A DNA stretch of 64,000 nucleotides from Pelagibacterales bacterium SAG-MED49 (lineage in GTDB: Bacteria; Pseudomonadota; Alphaproteobacteria; Pelagibacterales; Pelagibacteraceae), in the NCBI GenBank assembly GCA_014653365.1, contig JACWEQ010000001.1, positions 124,001 to 188,000 of the forward strand, read 5' to 3'. Below the pieces are notes generated by a model. That model was not told the DNA's origin. It did no database searches and worked only from the letters and a program-made list of their open reading frames with translations. This document shows, piece after piece, positions 62,788 through 64,000 of the stretch. The stretch's first letter is position 1; the number at the start of each line of letters is the position of its first letter. The position numbers and the translations under genes were made by a program.

Positions 62788-63028
62788 TGTGCTTGTCTAT
62801 TTTAATACCATTATCTAAGAAATTCTCAAAATTTTTAGACCTATAATTAGAAAGATCAAAATTTTTATTTTTTTCTAAAAATTTATTTATATCTTCATTA
62901 ATTTTACCTGATGGGTTGTTCCCAGCACTATAAGCTTTAAACCTATTTGAATATTCGTTTTTAATAATATTTTCAGCTATTATGCCTCTAGCTGAGTTAC
63001 CCGTACAAACGAATAAGATATTTTTCAT
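62735..63028 (-). pseudogene. 3'-truncated arsC-like LMW-PTP fragment
   Basis: MKNILFVCTGNSARGIIAE...SAGNNPSGKINE...NFLDNGIKID then unrelated tail; resolving Cys pair region missing relative to ORF 47887-48342. Confidence 0.7.
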
Positions 63029-63249
63029 TAGAAAATAATTTTATAAATTCCAATTACAAACAATGGTATTTGTAATCCAAAGTTAGTTAAAATAGCTTTA
63101 TCTTTTGATATAAAACCAGCTATCGTCCAACCAATAACGCCAAGTCCATGGAAGTAGATATTAATAGGGTAAATATTTAGATTAGTTAACAATATTCCTG
63201 TTAAAACAAGAGCTGTACTAATCCATTTTAGATATTTTTTGATAAACAT
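63028..63249 (-). CDS. Small (73 aa) two-TM membrane protein
   Basis: ATG 63249 with GAGGAG SD; hydrophobic segments; paralogue at 62587-62787. Confidence 0.7.
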   Translation of the reverse strand: MFIKKYLKWISTALVLTGILLTNLNIYPINIYFHGLGVIGWTIAGFISKDKAILTNFGLQIPLFVIGIYKIIF

Positions 63250-63272
63250 AGTCTCCTCTATATGTAATTTTT

Positions 63273-63290
63273 GTTACAAGGTTATTACAA
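63273..63290 (-). promoter_or_regulatory. Candidate Pho box upstream of small membrane protein / arsC-like fragment
   Basis: Minus strand TTGTAAT-AACC-TTGTAAC, exact 11-bp period, 24 nt before ATG. Confidence 0.65.
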
Positions 63291-63459
63291 TTATAGAGGA
63301 AACTAAAATCTAAATTTTATAATCTAATTTTTTTGAAGCTCATAAATAGAAACATAATGTTTCTTCTTAGGAAGTGGGATTATTGTTGGAACTTTAGTTA
63401 ATCTTGGTTTTATTGACTTATTTCCTACGTATTTTTTTAATTAAAGTATTGACAAAAAT

Positions 63460-63481
63460 ATGTTATGTTATAACATAACAT
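63460..63481. promoter_or_regulatory. Zur-like operator, perfect 22-bp palindrome
   Basis: ATGTTATGTTATAACATAACAT, preceded by TTGACA (63449-63454), ends 1 nt before the regulator's ATG. Confidence 0.75.
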
Positions 63482-63482
63482 T

Positions 63483-63848
63483 ATGACTAACAAAGAATTA
63501 GTTTTTAATATAATTAAAAAATCATCTAAGCATCTAACTGCTTATGAAATTCTAGATAAACTTCAAAAGATTAAAAAAACACAAGCTATGACTGTCTATA
63601 GAGCATTAGATAGTTTAATAGGTGAAGAGAGAATTCATAAATCTAATCAAACAAAAACCTATATTTTGTGTAATCATAGACATGAAGATAATCATAATAC
63701 TGCAATAGCTATTTGTAAAAAATGTGGTGACACTGAAGAACTTAAATCAAATATCTTTTTAGATTTCTTTAAAAAAAATAATATTAAAAAGTACGATTTT
63801 AGTACTTTTAAAATGGAGGTTTTAACAACTTGTAAGGATTGTAATTAA
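63483..63848 (+). CDS. zur: Fur-family metal regulator, probably Zur
   Basis: Fur-type wHTH AYEILDKLQKIKKTQAMTVYRALDSL, metal site HRHEDNHNTAIAICKKCGDTEEL and terminal CKDC. Confidence 0.88.
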   Translation: MTNKELVFNIIKKSSKHLTAYEILDKLQKIKKTQAMTVYRALDSLIGEERIHKSNQTKTYILCNHRHEDNHNTAIAICKKCGDTEELKSNIFLDFFKKNNIKKYDFSTFKMEVLTTCKDCN

Positions 63849-64000
63849 TGAAGAAAATAACAATATTATCAATAACAGCGTATATATTTGGTTTTACATA
63901 TCTTCATGCTGCAGAAGGTCATTCTCATGATTTACCTGAATTTCTTCATTTTTTAGAAGAACTAGTTGAAGAACATGGTATTTTAAGAGGTTTTGTTTTT
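63848..64000 (+). CDS. Start of secreted/membrane protein, His-rich N-terminus, truncated by window edge
   Basis: MKKITILSITAYIFGFTYLHAAEGHSHDLPEFLHFLEELVEEHG, overlapping zur stop; open to window end. Confidence 0.6.
   Translation, partial: MKKITILSITAYIFGFTYLHAAEGHSHDLPEFLHFLEELVEEHGILRGFVF

Noticed and set aside
1-64000. CRISPR arrays, IS elements, prophage genes, rRNA
   Set aside because: No regularly spaced repeats, transposase/integrase-type ORFs, phage structural genes or rRNA-like sequence found.

Overview
AT-rich, tightly packed bacterial chromosome segment. Its gene content and style (short intergenic gaps, many ATGA/TAATG overlaps, Lys/Asn/Ile-rich proteins) point to the SAR11/Pelagibacterales lineage; this is an inference, no search was run. 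Positions 1-28 kb are core genes: trpE (partial), a PpiD-like protein, tpiA-secG-pyrG-kdsA-eno-ftsB-lipA-coq10, pncC/cinA-pgpA-ispDF, ntrYX-trkAH, an aapJQMP amino-acid ABC transporter, valS, ilvD, manC, and three tRNAs (Arg-TCT, Asn-GTT, Cys-GCA). About 28.6-63.3 kb is one nearly continuous phosphorus-stress region: lipid remodelling (dagK-like, plcP-like, glycosyltransferase, olsA/olsB-like), phoR-pstSCAB-phoU-phoB, sixA-ppk-ppx, phnX, aqpS-arsC, a phnZ-like HD oxygenase, phnCDEE, a phnF-like regulator, and a C-P lyase operon phnGHIJKLN with a DUF1045-type gene and phnM. It ends in a rearranged, duplicated small-membrane-protein/arsC-like locus and a Zur-like regulator. The observations I rate highest are: (1) 11-bp-period Pho-box-like repeats in front of several of these transcription units, including ones not classically counted as Pho genes; (2) a strong intrinsic terminator between the solute-binding-protein gene and the first permease gene in all three ABC operons of the window (aap, pst, phn); (3) a DUF1045-type protein with two HxT motifs (2H-phosphoesterase signature) in a C-P lyase cluster with no phnP; (4) a truncated arsC fused by deletion to a duplicated small membrane gene behind a Pho-box-like repeat; (5) an NtrX with a degenerate AAA+ domain. 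No CRISPR array, rRNA, IS element or prophage was seen.
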